Source: JAHJDR01 sp964526915 (GTDB taxonomy: Bacteria > UBA10199 > JADGCS01). From it: 64,000 bases of DNA. The notes under the pieces were generated by a model. It searched no databases. It was not told the DNA's origin and saw only the letters and a list, made by a program, of their open reading frames with translations. Both the position numbers and the translations under genes were made by a program. Where the stretch lies: NCBI GenBank assembly GCA_964526915.1, contig CAZGMS010000148.1, forward strand, positions 24,063 to 88,062, given 5' to 3'. Each line of letters begins with the position of its first letter. Within the stretch, counting starts at the first letter, position 1. Below are positions 8,736 to 17,968 of the stretch, one piece after another.

Positions 8736-9647
8736 TCACACCCTTTCCTTTCGGTGTTGCCTGCTGGTTATCGAAAAACCTTTATCGGCCAAAACGGTCT
8801 TTAGTTTATCGCGATTCTCTGGGCTCAAACACACCAGCGGCAGGCGATATTCTTCTTGTATGAACCCCATCATGGCCAAGACTGCTTTGACTGGAATCGG
8901 ATTCGTTTCGACAAATAGGATTTTGTGCAAAGCCAACAAGTCTTCGTGAATTTTTTGGGCCGTGTCAAAATCACCTTCCTGAACAGCTCGGTACTGCCTC
9001 GCACATTCCCTTGGTGTGATGTTACAGGTCACCGAAATCGCCCCTCGTGCCCCCAAACGATAGAGATCACAAGTCAAAGCATCTTCGCCGGACAGCAAGG
9101 CAAAAAAATCATCCGTTTCCTGTATAATCGTTTTGGCTTGGTCCAGATTCCCACTGGCCTCTTTGATCCCAACGATCGTATCGATCTTCGACAACCTGAC
9201 AGTCGTCTGCGGCAACATATTCACCGCGGTTCTGCCCGGCACATTGTACAACACGATGGGCAGGTCCGCAGATTTTGCGATGGCCTGAAAGTGCTGATAC
9301 AGCCCCTCTTGCGGGGGTTTGTTGTAATAAGGTGTGATTTGCAATGATCCCTGCGCACCAGCGGCTTTACAAAATTTGTGCCTCTTGATCGCCCTTTGTG
9401 TGTCGTTGGAACCAGCCCCCGCCAAAACCTTTGCCCTGCCCGCAACATGTTCGACGGTAATCGCGACAACCCTTTCGAACTCCTGTTCGGACAAGGTTGC
9501 CGATTCCCCCGTGGTGCCACAAGGAACGACACACGAGGTTCCCGCCCCAAGCTGAAAATCGATCAGGCCCCGCAGAGCCAGTTCATCAATGAACCCACCC
9601 TTGAAGGGTGTTACGATTGCCACCATGGAACCTTGAAAATCTTTCAT
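8736..9647 (-). CDS. dapA: 4-Hydroxy-tetrahydrodipicolinate synthase
   Basis: A 303-residue TIM-barrel aldolase that condenses pyruvate with aspartate semialdehyde, the first committed step to diaminopimelate and lysine. Visible family motifs are PCGTTGESATLS at about residues 42-53, the YNVPGRTAVNM tyrosine segment near 134, and the Schiff-base lysine in VGIKEASGN near 160. The ATG at 9645-9647 is preceded by GAAAGGAA, a good ribosome site. It lies between dapF and dapB, with only one base to dapB. A poorly conserved basic C-terminal tail (RQHRKERV) is unusual but short. Confidence 0.98.
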   Translation of the reverse strand: MKDFQGSMVAIVTPFKGGFIDELALRGLIDFQLGAGTSCVVPCGTTGESATLSEQEFERVVAITVEHVAGRAKVLAGAGSNDTQRAIKRHKFCKAAGAQGSLQITPYYNKPPQEGLYQHFQAIAKSADLPIVLYNVPGRTAVNMLPQTTVRLSKIDTIVGIKEASGNLDQAKTIIQETDDFFALLSGEDALTCDLYRLGARGAISVTCNITPRECARQYRAVQEGDFDTAQKIHEDLLALHKILFVETNPIPVKAVLAMMGFIQEEYRLPLVCLSPENRDKLKTVLADKGFSITSRQHRKERV

Positions 9648-9670
9648 GAATTCCTTTCAGCTTTCACCTT

Positions 9671-10567
9671 TCAGCTTTGAGCTTGTATCTCCCCCTCAAA
9701 CACAGTGGTCGCCGGACCTGTTTTGATGACGTGTCCGGTCCTCTGCGACCATTTGATTTCCAGATCACCTCCTTTGAGTGAAACGGTCACGTTTTTATCT
9801 GTCATGTTGTTGAGCACACTGGCCACCACAGAGGCACAAGCACCTGTCCCACAAGCCAGAGTCTCTCCCACGCCGCGTTCCCACGTACGTTGTTTGATGC
9901 GGTTGCGGTCGATGATTTGAACAAACTCAACATTCGTGCGATTGGGAAACCTGGGGTGGTTTTCAAAATAAGGGCCAACGCGCTCAACGGGATAATGTTC
10001 CACATCGTGAACAAAGATCACGCAATGCGGATTTCCCATGGATATTTCATTAATAAAAAACCTGCGCTGATCGTCTGACCGCCAGGATGCCGGGACTTGA
10101 TCAACGGTAATCGGAACCTCAATGTTCCAGGGCGGCAACTGGACAACAGCAGGAGACGTTTTGGCGTGAATGGATTGGGGTTCACCCATGTCGACCTTCA
10201 CCCAAAGGGTGCTCGGTATTGTTCTTGGATGATCGAGAACAATCTCTGGTTTGATCAGTCCTGCCGCTGTTTCGACCACTAACTCAGTTTGTTGCGTGAG
10301 TCCCTGGTCTCGAACGTACTTGGCAAAACAGCGAATCCCGTTGCCGCACATTTCGACCTCACCACCATCGGCGTTGAAAATGAGCATCTTAAAATCGGCC
10401 GCTGTGCTTGGTTGTACGACCAAAACCTGATCGGCACCAATGCCAAACCGTCGGTCACAGATTTTTTTGGACAACTGACCTAAGTAAGGGGGAAGCGTTT
10501 GACTAATCCCATTGAGAATGATGAAATCATTGCCCGTCCCGTGCATTTTTGTGAATGAAATTTGCAT
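9671..10567 (-). CDS. dapF: Diaminopimelate epimerase
   Basis: A 298-residue PLP-independent epimerase converting LL- to meso-diaminopimelate for peptidoglycan and lysine. The two catalytic cysteines are both present: one in EMCGNGIRCFAKY (about residue 75) and one in LACGTGACAS near residue 220. The N-terminal KMHGTGNDFI is diagnostic. It begins the dapF-dapA-dapB run with a 23-base gap to dapA. A gene for dapC or dapL (the intermediate aminotransferase steps) is not in the window. Confidence 0.98.
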   Translation of the reverse strand: MQISFTKMHGTGNDFIILNGISQTLPPYLGQLSKKICDRRFGIGADQVLVVQPSTAADFKMLIFNADGGEVEMCGNGIRCFAKYVRDQGLTQQTELVVETAAGLIKPEIVLDHPRTIPSTLWVKVDMGEPQSIHAKTSPAVVQLPPWNIEVPITVDQVPASWRSDDQRRFFINEISMGNPHCVIFVHDVEHYPVERVGPYFENHPRFPNRTNVEFVQIIDRNRIKQRTWERGVGETLACGTGACASVVASVLNNMTDKNVTVSLKGGDLEIKWSQRTGHVIKTGPATTVFEGEIQAQS

Positions 10568-10615
10568 CGTACCCAGCTAACAGAAGGTTGCCCATTGGTC
10601 AAATAACCCCCGTTT

Positions 10616-11623
10616 TCACCCCGCGTGAAACTCCCGCGCCATATTGGCAAATTGTTTGAGTGAAGAAAATCCATCGATCACGGCACTGGGCTCGTAACCG
10701 CAACTCACCATGCAGTCCGCACATTTGGGATTTGTTGTATGCCCGTATTTTTCCCAGTCCGTGCTATTGACAAGCTCCTGATACGTTTGGGCAAAGCCTT
10801 CTTCCAGAAGATAACAGGGTCTTTGCCAGCCAAATACGTTACGGGTGGGGCATCCCCAAGGGGTACAGCTATAATCTTTCTCACCAGTCAAAAATTTGAG
10901 ATAAAACGGAGACTGATTGAATTGCCAGTGTGCTTTTTTATCTGACAAAACCTTACGAAAATATTCCCGTGATTTTGTACGATGGAGGAATCCGTCCTGG
11001 TCCTTTGCCTTCACATAGGGATAGGCTGGTGACAACACCATGCCCTCAACACCAAGCCCCATGGCAAAATCAAAAAAAGAACGAACCCGTTCCGGGTCAA
11101 CCCAATCAAACAGGGTTGTGTTCGTGGTCACACGAAACCCTTTTGCCAGGGCCTCCTTAATGCCGGCAACAGCCTGATCAAAAACCCCATCACGACACAC
11201 AGCCCGATCATGCTCTTCCTTGAGTCCATCAAGATGCACACTGAAGGTGAGGTACTTAGAGGGCTGGAACAGCGATAACTTGCGTTTGAGCAAGATGGCA
11301 TTGGTACAAAGATAAATGTAGCGTTTCTGTTTGATGAGCCCCGCCACAATTTCGCCAATCTCTGGGTGAAGCAGGGGCTCTCCTCCGGGAAGGGACACCA
11401 CGGGAGCACCACATTCGTCGGCGGCTGATAAACAGTCCTTAACCGAAAGTTGTTTGTTCAGAATTTCTTCTGAATATTGTATTTTGCCACAACCTGCGCA
11501 CGACAAATTGCACCTGAAGAGAGGCTCCAGCATCAAAACCAGTGGGTATTTATTATTGCCCCTGAGTTTTTGCCCAACAATGTACGAAAAAACCCTGAGG
11601 CCTTGTGAAAGAGGTATGGACAT
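10616..11623 (-). CDS. hpnH: Adenosyl-hopene transferase HpnH (B12-independent radical SAM)
   Basis: A 335-residue radical-SAM enzyme. The cluster-binding CNLSCAGC (Cys 38, 42, 45) follows YPLVLMLEPLFR, and GGEPLLHPEI near residue 79 is the SAM-contacting GGEP motif. The overall sequence closely matches HpnH, which attaches the adenosyl group to hopene to begin the C35 hopanoid side chain. The C-terminal CADCMVSCGYEP matches the family's conserved cysteine cluster. It suggests the organism makes extended hopanoids in its membranes. No squalene-hopene cyclase or other hpn gene is in the window, so hpnH is separated from the rest of the pathway here. It sits 48 bases upstream of dapF. Confidence 0.95.
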   Translation of the reverse strand: MSIPLSQGLRVFSYIVGQKLRGNNKYPLVLMLEPLFRCNLSCAGCGKIQYSEEILNKQLSVKDCLSAADECGAPVVSLPGGEPLLHPEIGEIVAGLIKQKRYIYLCTNAILLKRKLSLFQPSKYLTFSVHLDGLKEEHDRAVCRDGVFDQAVAGIKEALAKGFRVTTNTTLFDWVDPERVRSFFDFAMGLGVEGMVLSPAYPYVKAKDQDGFLHRTKSREYFRKVLSDKKAHWQFNQSPFYLKFLTGEKDYSCTPWGCPTRNVFGWQRPCYLLEEGFAQTYQELVNSTDWEKYGHTTNPKCADCMVSCGYEPSAVIDGFSSLKQFANMAREFHAG

Positions 11624-11648
11624 AATAGCCAGTTAACAGAGGTGTTCG

Positions 11649-12296
11649 TTATTTGAATGAGGAGGCGATCGTGGCAATGAAGGCGCTAAACGTGAAGGCA
11701 AACACCCCCAACAGACAACAACAGCCACACGCCAATAACAAAACAGAGCACGCCGCACGCGTGGTAGAAATTTCGTGCGCCTTGGCCTGCCCGCCAATGT
11801 TGACCAGCAGGTGATACACAATGCCGACGATCGTTCCCAACACAGGCACGATGCCAAAGATACCGATCAACGTCCCCAAACCATACACCGTAGCCGTCGT
11901 TCTGTAATCTTTTTTTGACCCTCCCACCAGAGTGAACAGCAGGTGATAGATGCCAGCCAAGACATAGGTGATTCCCAAAAAAACAAACGGCAAAACAATG
12001 ATGCCGCACAAATAGCCCGGAAGGCCCGCCACGACCTGTGCTGGTTTGTGGGTAACAAACTGCACCATAGACTGCGAAATGAAAGAGGAAACTGTGACCA
12101 AAATACAATTGATATAGATGAATACTGACAGACTAAAATAGTTTTGAAACGGTTTGATCGTGGCAAAATAACTTACTGGGTGTAATATGACCTGCCACAC
12201 CGTATTAACATATGACCGCAAGGGATCCGTCTTGTAATTGGCTTCCCATTCGCACATGACTTGGACGTTATTTGTTGGGGGGGTTGTGTTTTCCAT
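11649..12296 (-). CDS. YIP1-family multi-spanning membrane protein
   Basis: A 215-residue membrane protein with about five hydrophobic segments: near residues 48-68, 85-115, 132-160 and 180-210. It contains VWQVILHPVSYFATI near the start and TATVYGLGTLIGIFGIVPVLGTIVGIVYHLLV in the centre, both typical of bacterial YIP1 (PF04893) proteins. Bacterial members have no established function. It ends 25 bases before hpnH and may be co-transcribed with it. The link to lipid metabolism is only positional. Confidence 0.8.
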   Translation of the reverse strand: MENTTPPTNNVQVMCEWEANYKTDPLRSYVNTVWQVILHPVSYFATIKPFQNYFSLSVFIYINCILVTVSSFISQSMVQFVTHKPAQVVAGLPGYLCGIIVLPFVFLGITYVLAGIYHLLFTLVGGSKKDYRTTATVYGLGTLIGIFGIVPVLGTIVGIVYHLLVNIGGQAKAHEISTTRAACSVLLLACGCCCLLGVFAFTFSAFIATIASSFK

Positions 12297-12388
12297 GTTG
12301 CTTCACTATTAGGCACCAGACAAGATGACAAGCATTTTTGCGTGCGTACGTGTTGACGTACGTGCGTGCGTGCGTTAGAAAAGTGTTC

Positions 12389-13276
12389 GTGAGCACACAA
12401 AAACAGCAAAACTGGCTGGAAGCCAAATGGCTGATTGATCCCTCAAACACCGAACTCTTTCAGGAGAGGCTGGAACAATACGGCTCCCTGGGCAGTTATG
12501 AAAATCTCCCCATGGAGCCCACAGGACAAGAAACAGACATCGAGCTGATCTCCTATTTTCCAGACACTGCTGATGTCAATGCTCTGGCCGCTCAATTACA
12601 ATCCCTCGAAAACAACACAACCAGGTTGTTGACCGTCAAAAAAATCCCGCAGGGCAACTGGGCCACCGAATGGAAAAAATATTTCAAACCTTTTCTTTTT
12701 GCCGATAACATTGTCATCCGCCCCAGCTGGGAACCCTACACACCCAAACAAAATGAAATCGTTCTCACGATCGATCCGGGCATGGCGTTCGGGACAGGGC
12801 AACACGACACCACACAGTTTTGTGCGAGTCTGATTTGCAAAATCAAAAAACAAAGACCTGAACTATCCACCTTGATTGACGTCGGTTGCGGGAGCGGCAT
12901 TTTGTCCCTATTGGCCAGCCTGATTGGGTTTCAAAAAGTCGTGGGGTTCGATGTGGATGAAACAGCCATTGAGACCGCATTTGAAAATCTGGAAAAAAAT
13001 CCCTCAGTCCGTAATGTTGATTTCAGACTCAGCAAAGGCACCATCAGTGAACTTTTCCTTCATCCGGCGGATGTGGTGGCGGCAAACATCATTGCCGAAA
13101 CATTGGTAGAGTTGCGCGATGATCTTGTGTCGTTGGTCGCAAAAAATGGTTGCCTGATCTTATCCGGAATTTTGCCCGACAAAGACGAGCTCATCAAAAA
13201 AAGTTTTTCTGATCTTGTCCTTTGCGAAATGGCGCAGTCACAAAATTGGTATGCCTATCTTTATTGTAAAAAATAA
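12389..13276 (+). CDS. prmA: Ribosomal protein L11 methyltransferase
   Basis: A SAM-dependent methyltransferase of 295 residues that trimethylates ribosomal protein L11. Motif I DVGCGSGILSLLA lies near residue 160, and the PrmA-specific IDPGMAFGTGQHDTTQFC near 125. The reading frame opens upstream at 12338 in a simple-repeat tract; I prefer the GTG at 12389 (VSTQKQQNWLEAKW) because the family starts with such a segment. A GTG two codons upstream is also possible. It overlaps the next gene rsmE by 26 bases. Confidence 0.93.
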   Translation: MSTQKQQNWLEAKWLIDPSNTELFQERLEQYGSLGSYENLPMEPTGQETDIELISYFPDTADVNALAAQLQSLENNTTRLLTVKKIPQGNWATEWKKYFKPFLFADNIVIRPSWEPYTPKQNEIVLTIDPGMAFGTGQHDTTQFCASLICKIKKQRPELSTLIDVGCGSGILSLLASLIGFQKVVGFDVDETAIETAFENLEKNPSVRNVDFRLSKGTISELFLHPADVVAANIIAETLVELRDDLVSLVAKNGCLILSGILPDKDELIKKSFSDLVLCEMAQSQNWYAYLYCKK

Positions 13277-13955
13277 CCCCTCCCTCGCAAATCCCATCAA
13301 ACTCGACAAAGATGATGAACACCACCTGTTGCGCGTGATGCGCATGAAACCAGGTTCCCGTGTTACCCTGACAGACAATCAGGGAACTCTTGCCTTGGCT
13401 TGCCTCGATCACATTTCCCCTGTGGTCCTGACACGACTGTCAACATCACAGCAACCTCCCCCTCCACCTCTCGTGGTTTGTCTACCCCTCATTGAGCAAC
13501 GACACATGGAATGGGCCGTGGAAAAAATTACTGAACTCAATGCCGGAACCATTCAACTCATCACAACAGCACGGTGCCAACAACAAACACTATCAGCACG
13601 TAAGATGAATCGCCTAGAAAAAGTGGCGCTGGCCGCTCAAAAGCAATCAGAGCGCGCCTGGCCGCTACAAATTCTTGATCCTGTGCCTCTCAAAAAATTG
13701 CTTGTGGCAAAAAAGATCATCGTGGTGGGCACGCTCTCCAAAAACGGACAGCCCTTCTCCCAAGAAGCCCTTATCGACCGACAGCCCATTTTCTGCCTGG
13801 TCGGTCCAGAAGGAGGTTTTACCTCGGAAGAAACCAATCTCCTCGAAAAAGCAAAGGCTTTCACGATCAATCTTGGCCCAACCGTCTTGCGCTCCGAGAC
13901 CGCCGCAATGGCAATAACCTCAATCACACAATTCTTGATTTTTTTGCAACATTAA
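13251..13955 (+). CDS. rsmE: 16S rRNA m3U1498 methyltransferase
   Basis: A SPOUT-class methyltransferase of 234 residues. The family pattern includes DEHHLLRVMRMKPGS near the N-terminus, KQSERAW in the middle, and the knot motifs LVGPEGGFTSEE and NLGPTVLRSETAAMA at the C-terminus. It methylates the universally conserved U1498 in the 30S decoding region. I chose the ATG at 13251 (MPIFIV), where the PUA-like domain begins; a longer start at 13215 is possible. It overlaps prmA, and the prmA-rsmE pairing is found in many bacteria. Confidence 0.95.
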   Translation: MPIFIVKNNPSLANPIKLDKDDEHHLLRVMRMKPGSRVTLTDNQGTLALACLDHISPVVLTRLSTSQQPPPPPLVVCLPLIEQRHMEWAVEKITELNAGTIQLITTARCQQQTLSARKMNRLEKVALAAQKQSERAWPLQILDPVPLKKLLVAKKIIVVGTLSKNGQPFSQEALIDRQPIFCLVGPEGGFTSEETNLLEKAKAFTINLGPTVLRSETAAMAITSITQFLIFLQH

Positions 13956-14031
13956 TGATTTCAAAGAGATGAGCAGTGTTTTGCCCTTGCTCTCTCAAAC
14001 CCATTTTACATGTTTCTTCGTTATCAATCTC

Positions 14032-14934
14032 ATGACATCACTGAAAAACAAGTTGCTATTTTTTGGTTTGGCAATCTCTCTTTTCTGTTCCGCCTGCGGT
14101 GCCAATTTATATAGTGAATCCCTGAGCATAGCACTCGTCAACGAACAATATACCTATCAACTCTACGCTGAAGACGAATCCTGGAGTGTTTTTGACGATG
14201 CCCTCCTCCTCTTTGCGCAAACGGGTGGTGTGTTGCCAGATGGGGTATCTGTCGGTTCCAATGGCCTCATTTCGGGCGTCCCAACAGAGGTCGGCAATTT
14301 CGAATTTCGCATCACCGCCTACGCCATTGATGATGAATGGGACGTTTGGGACGATTGCTGCGAAGATGATGAAGACGTCACATCTGATCGTGAGTGGTTT
14401 ACACTCTTTGTCACCGAAGCCAGCACAAACGAATATTGTCCCTGGCCTAATGATGAGCAAACCAGCGGGCTTTATTTTTGTGCGGGCAATTTGGTTCAAA
14501 CATCACTCAATGCCGACGAATCCGTGGATTTAGACATCACCTATTTCATCGATTTCAATAATGCCAAAGGTTATGCGATCGACACCCTTGAATTCACTGT
14601 TTTCTTTGACCCAGAATTTTTTTACGTCGAATCATCCACCTTAAGTTCACAAATCCTGCGTGAAGCGGCCACCCGCGCAGGCGCCTCTCTGGAAATCACC
14701 ATAGGCGATGATTATGTGACCTTTTTTGTTCAAGGACAGGACATGGATTTTAATAGATCCGGAAGGCTTGTTGATTTGCCCATTTTTGCCTCTCAAAACC
14801 TTGCTGAGGGAGACTACTATTTTCCGATCATCATCGATCAAATAGGATCATCCACAAATGAAGGTTCATTTCCCACTGCCTACGAAGTCGACGGTTTCCT
14901 GACCATTCAGCCCGAAGATAGCGATGATGCCTGA
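14032..14934 (+). CDS. Acidic surface lipoprotein with an Ig-like domain and a cohesin-like domain
   Basis: A 300-residue protein with a signal peptide ending in the lipobox FCSAC, near residues 17-21 from the ATG at 14032. Residues 25-120 resemble a putative Ig (He_PIG) domain, with the hallmark LPDGVSVGSNGLISGVPTEVGNFEFRI pattern (LP-x-G... GLISG-P). Residues 150-300 have strands and spacing like a cohesin/carbohydrate-binding module: YAIDTLEFTVFFDPEFFYVES...VTFFVQGQDM. The protein is strongly acidic, with Asp/Glu runs around residue 110. Probable outer-membrane surface anchoring. Its role is unknown, and it has no operon partner on either side. Confidence 0.75.
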   Translation: MTSLKNKLLFFGLAISLFCSACGANLYSESLSIALVNEQYTYQLYAEDESWSVFDDALLLFAQTGGVLPDGVSVGSNGLISGVPTEVGNFEFRITAYAIDDEWDVWDDCCEDDEDVTSDREWFTLFVTEASTNEYCPWPNDEQTSGLYFCAGNLVQTSLNADESVDLDITYFIDFNNAKGYAIDTLEFTVFFDPEFFYVESSTLSSQILREAATRAGASLEITIGDDYVTFFVQGQDMDFNRSGRLVDLPIFASQNLAEGDYYFPIIIDQIGSSTNEGSFPTAYEVDGFLTIQPEDSDDA

Positions 14935-15026
14935 TTCTAAGACTCCTCTAAAAACATCTTTTTTTACTAAATATTGAAAAAACTGTTTATGAGCCGACAA
15001 AAATGTGTCATGAGGATTGGTGTGAC

Positions 15027-17399
15027 ATGAAAGTACATTCGCTTAAAAAGCATGACCTTTCTACCATCATGGACCTGGCGGTCCTCATTCAAAAACCCGA
15101 AGACTTGGGCAACGTGTTGCACGTTCTGGTAGAAAAAGTTTCTGGCCTCATGGAAACGGATGCCTGTTCTTTGTTTCTTTACGACAATGTTTTAGAGGAA
15201 ATCACCCTCAAAGCAACTTTTGGGCTCAATCAGGATATGGTGGGACAGGTTACCATCAAACCCGGGGAGGGTCTGACTGGCACTTGTCTCAAACTGCTCA
15301 AACCTGTGTCTGTCGTCGATGCCAAAAGCACAAAACCCTTCCTGCCCATCGCCGACCTCGGCGAAGAAAACTATGCCTCTTTTCTCGCCATCCCCTTGGT
15401 GTATAACGCTCGTCCCGTGGGCGTGTTGTCGGTACAAAATCGAAACGTCACAAAGTTTGGGAAAAAAGATATCGACATCCTCTTGTCCTTGTCCATCCCC
15501 GCTGTGAGCATTATTGAAAAGGCCAGATTTTTGGAAACCGTTGGTTCCGTCACTAAAGCGGCTGTTGCCAAGGCCTCTCCCGACAAGGCAGACCAAGAAG
15601 TGACTTACGAATATTTGAAAGATCATTTCATCAGAGGGATCCCTGCCGTTCCCGGAATTGCGATGGGCCAACTGAAAATCGTTGCACATGAATTCGCCAA
15701 ACGGTTCGACGCGAGTTCCAAACAAAATATTCAAATCGAAATCGACAGACTCAAGGAAGCCTTTTTGCAGGTAAGTTTCGAAATCCGCGAAACAAAAAAA
15801 CAGGCTGAGGCCAAGTTCGGACCAGACGAGGCCAGCATTTTTGAGGCCTATCTCCTTTTTTTGGAAAGCAATAATTTCCAGCAACAAATCATCAATCAGA
15901 TCAAAAAAGGGGAGTCTGCGGTCAAGGCCCTCGAAATCATCGTCCAGCAATACATGGATCGCATGTCGCTGGCTCACGATGAATACATCAAAGAACGCGC
16001 GTATGATATTCAAGACATCTCCCGCAAGATCGGCGATTTCCTTCTCTACGGAGAATCCTCAAAAATGAATTCTTTCAACATTGGAGAGGACACCATCTTT
16101 TTCAATGACTTTTGGTCCATATCCGATTTCATCAACCTCGATCTCAAAAAAACCAAGGGCATCATTTCGACAACAGGCGGGGCCAACTCTCATATCTCCG
16201 TTTTGGCAGACACATTGAATTTACCCACAGTCCTCGGTTTGCACTCTCTTCCCACGCAATTGAAGGACGGAGATTACATCATCGTGGACGGGTATGCGGG
16301 TAGCGTCATCGTGAACCCAACCAAAACCACTGTCGATTTATACAAACACGAACTCGATGAGCTCAACAAACGAACAAAAATATTCTCCGCTTATAAAAAC
16401 AAGCACATCCGCCTCGGGGCAGATCACAAGCGCCCCCTCATGATCGGTGCCAACTTGGGAATGGTGGTGCACGCCAAAACAGCCCTGGAACACGGTGCCG
16501 ACATGGTTGGGCTTTACCGCACAGAATTTCCTTTCCTGATCCGAAAACAGTTGCCCACGGAAGAGGAACAATTTCTCATTTACAAGCGAACCCTCGACAT
16601 CATGAAGGACCGCCACGTGGTGTTCCGCACATTGGATATCGGCGGCGACAAGTATGTGGCTTATCTCAATCTGCCTAAAGAGAACAACCCCTCTCTGGGC
16701 TGGCGCGCCATTCGCTTTTCACTCGAACGCAAAGACTTGTTCAGGATTCAACTGCGCGCCATTTTGCGGGCCTCCCGCTACGGCAAAATAAAACTCCTCT
16801 TTCCCATGATCACGTCAATCGAACAGGTCCAGGAAATCAAGGTCATTCTTGAATCAGTGAAAAAGGAACTTTCCGAGGAGGGAATCGCCTACGCCCGCAA
16901 CATCCCCTTGGGAATCATGATCGAAGTCCCCGCCGCCGTCACCATCGCCGACAAATTGGCCGAAGAGGTTGATTTCTTTTCCCTGGGAACAAACGATCTG
17001 GTGCAGTATTGTTTGGCTGTGGACCGCAGCAATCCTCTCGTAGCCAAACTTTACGATCCTTACCACCCCGCCGTGGTCAGAATGATTGCGCAAACCATAC
17101 GCGCCGCCCATCACAAAGGCATCAAAGTCACCGTGTGCGGAGACACGGCCTCTCAACCTTTGCTGGCAGCTCTCTTGATCGGTCTTGGTGTCGACAACCT
17201 TTCCATGACGCCACGATCGATCCCCAAAATCAAATCCCTGGCAAGCGTGTTAGATGAATCTGCCGCGGTCAAATTGGCCTACGTGTGTGAAAAACTGCGA
17301 ACCGGCATCGAAATTCGTCAAGAACTCGAACAGTTTTTCATCAGAAATAAATTTGATCATTTCCTGCACGAAACCAGGGCCGCGCTGACGGATTATTAG
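15027..17399 (+). CDS. ptsP: GAF-domain PEP-protein phosphotransferase, nitrogen PTS enzyme I
   Basis: A 790-residue EI-Ntr protein that transfers phosphate from PEP to NPr. The N-terminal GAF domain (about residues 10-170) senses glutamine in studied homologues. The EI N-domain follows, with the phospho-accepting His in TTGGANSHISVLA near residue 388. The PEP-binding barrel has GLYRTEFPFL, TLDIGGDKY, and a C-terminal FFSLGTNDLVQY and VTVCGDTAS. All three catalytic regions are intact. I prefer the ATG at 15027 over 15003, as the GAF domain begins with HDLSTIMDLAVLIQ. No NPr or EIIA-Ntr gene lies next to it. Confidence 0.95.
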   Translation: MKVHSLKKHDLSTIMDLAVLIQKPEDLGNVLHVLVEKVSGLMETDACSLFLYDNVLEEITLKATFGLNQDMVGQVTIKPGEGLTGTCLKLLKPVSVVDAKSTKPFLPIADLGEENYASFLAIPLVYNARPVGVLSVQNRNVTKFGKKDIDILLSLSIPAVSIIEKARFLETVGSVTKAAVAKASPDKADQEVTYEYLKDHFIRGIPAVPGIAMGQLKIVAHEFAKRFDASSKQNIQIEIDRLKEAFLQVSFEIRETKKQAEAKFGPDEASIFEAYLLFLESNNFQQQIINQIKKGESAVKALEIIVQQYMDRMSLAHDEYIKERAYDIQDISRKIGDFLLYGESSKMNSFNIGEDTIFFNDFWSISDFINLDLKKTKGIISTTGGANSHISVLADTLNLPTVLGLHSLPTQLKDGDYIIVDGYAGSVIVNPTKTTVDLYKHELDELNKRTKIFSAYKNKHIRLGADHKRPLMIGANLGMVVHAKTALEHGADMVGLYRTEFPFLIRKQLPTEEEQFLIYKRTLDIMKDRHVVFRTLDIGGDKYVAYLNLPKENNPSLGWRAIRFSLERKDLFRIQLRAILRASRYGKIKLLFPMITSIEQVQEIKVILESVKKELSEEGIAYARNIPLGIMIEVPAAVTIADKLAEEVDFFSLGTNDLVQYCLAVDRSNPLVAKLYDPYHPAVVRMIAQTIRAAHHKGIKVTVCGDTASQPLLAALLIGLGVDNLSMTPRSIPKIKSLASVLDESAAVKLAYVCEKLRTGIEIRQELEQFFIRNKFDHFLHETRAALTDY

Positions 17400-17407
17400 A
17401 AGTGCCC

Positions 17408-17893
17408 TTAAGCCAAATAGGTTAACCCAACCTCGACCCAATGCAGAATTTGGGGAAAGAACAACAACAAAAGCCCTGCCTGCACCCCCGCCACCAGATC
17501 ATCACCAACAACGGCCAACCCGCCATCCAAATGGTCTTGCGCTTGTCTCGCGGGAAAAATTTTGGCAATGTCGAACAAGCGAAACAAAATGAATCCCATC
17601 ACCAGATTGAAAAGTGAATACGGGACAAACAGGTAACATACCAGCACGCCAGCCACCTCATCGATCACGATCTTTTGGCAATCCTTTTCTCCAAACTCTT
17701 TTTCTGCCAGATGAGCGATGACTAACGAAAACAAGACAACCACCAAGGTCAGATTGATAAGCCACGCGTGCGATTGCATACGGACCAGATAAAAAATCAC
17801 ACTCCCCAGAACGGTCCCGAAGGTGCCGGGCGCCAGTGGAAGGTAACCGAGACCGAGGCCCGAAGCCAAAATCCGAATGATTTTTTCGTACAT
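17408..17893 (-). CDS. pgpA: Phosphatidylglycerophosphatase A
   Basis: A membrane phosphatase of 161 residues that makes phosphatidylglycerol. Family hallmarks are all present: LASGLGLGYLPLAPGTFGTV at residues 9-28, IVIDEVAGV near 80, and RLFDIAKIFPARQAQ with LDGGLAVVGDDLVAGV near 115-140, which bears the acidic metal site. There are about four membrane segments. The ATG at 17891-17893 (MYEKIIRI) fits the family, whereas the frame extends 22 codons upstream without homology. It is convergent with ptsP, ending 9 bases after the ptsP stop. Confidence 0.93.
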   Translation of the reverse strand: MYEKIIRILASGLGLGYLPLAPGTFGTVLGSVIFYLVRMQSHAWLINLTLVVVLFSLVIAHLAEKEFGEKDCQKIVIDEVAGVLVCYLFVPYSLFNLVMGFILFRLFDIAKIFPARQAQDHLDGGLAVVGDDLVAGVQAGLLLLFFPQILHWVEVGLTYLA

Positions 17894-17968
17894 GCTGTGG
17901 CCACTAAAATGGGGGGTGGAAAAAGGAAAGAAAAAAGTATCGCAATCGATGAGCCGCACGCCATCCGC

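Noticed and set aside
15192..16013. A 273-codon minus-strand frame opposite ptsP
   Set aside because: It is the shadow of a strongly conserved gene on the other strand, with no domain of its own.
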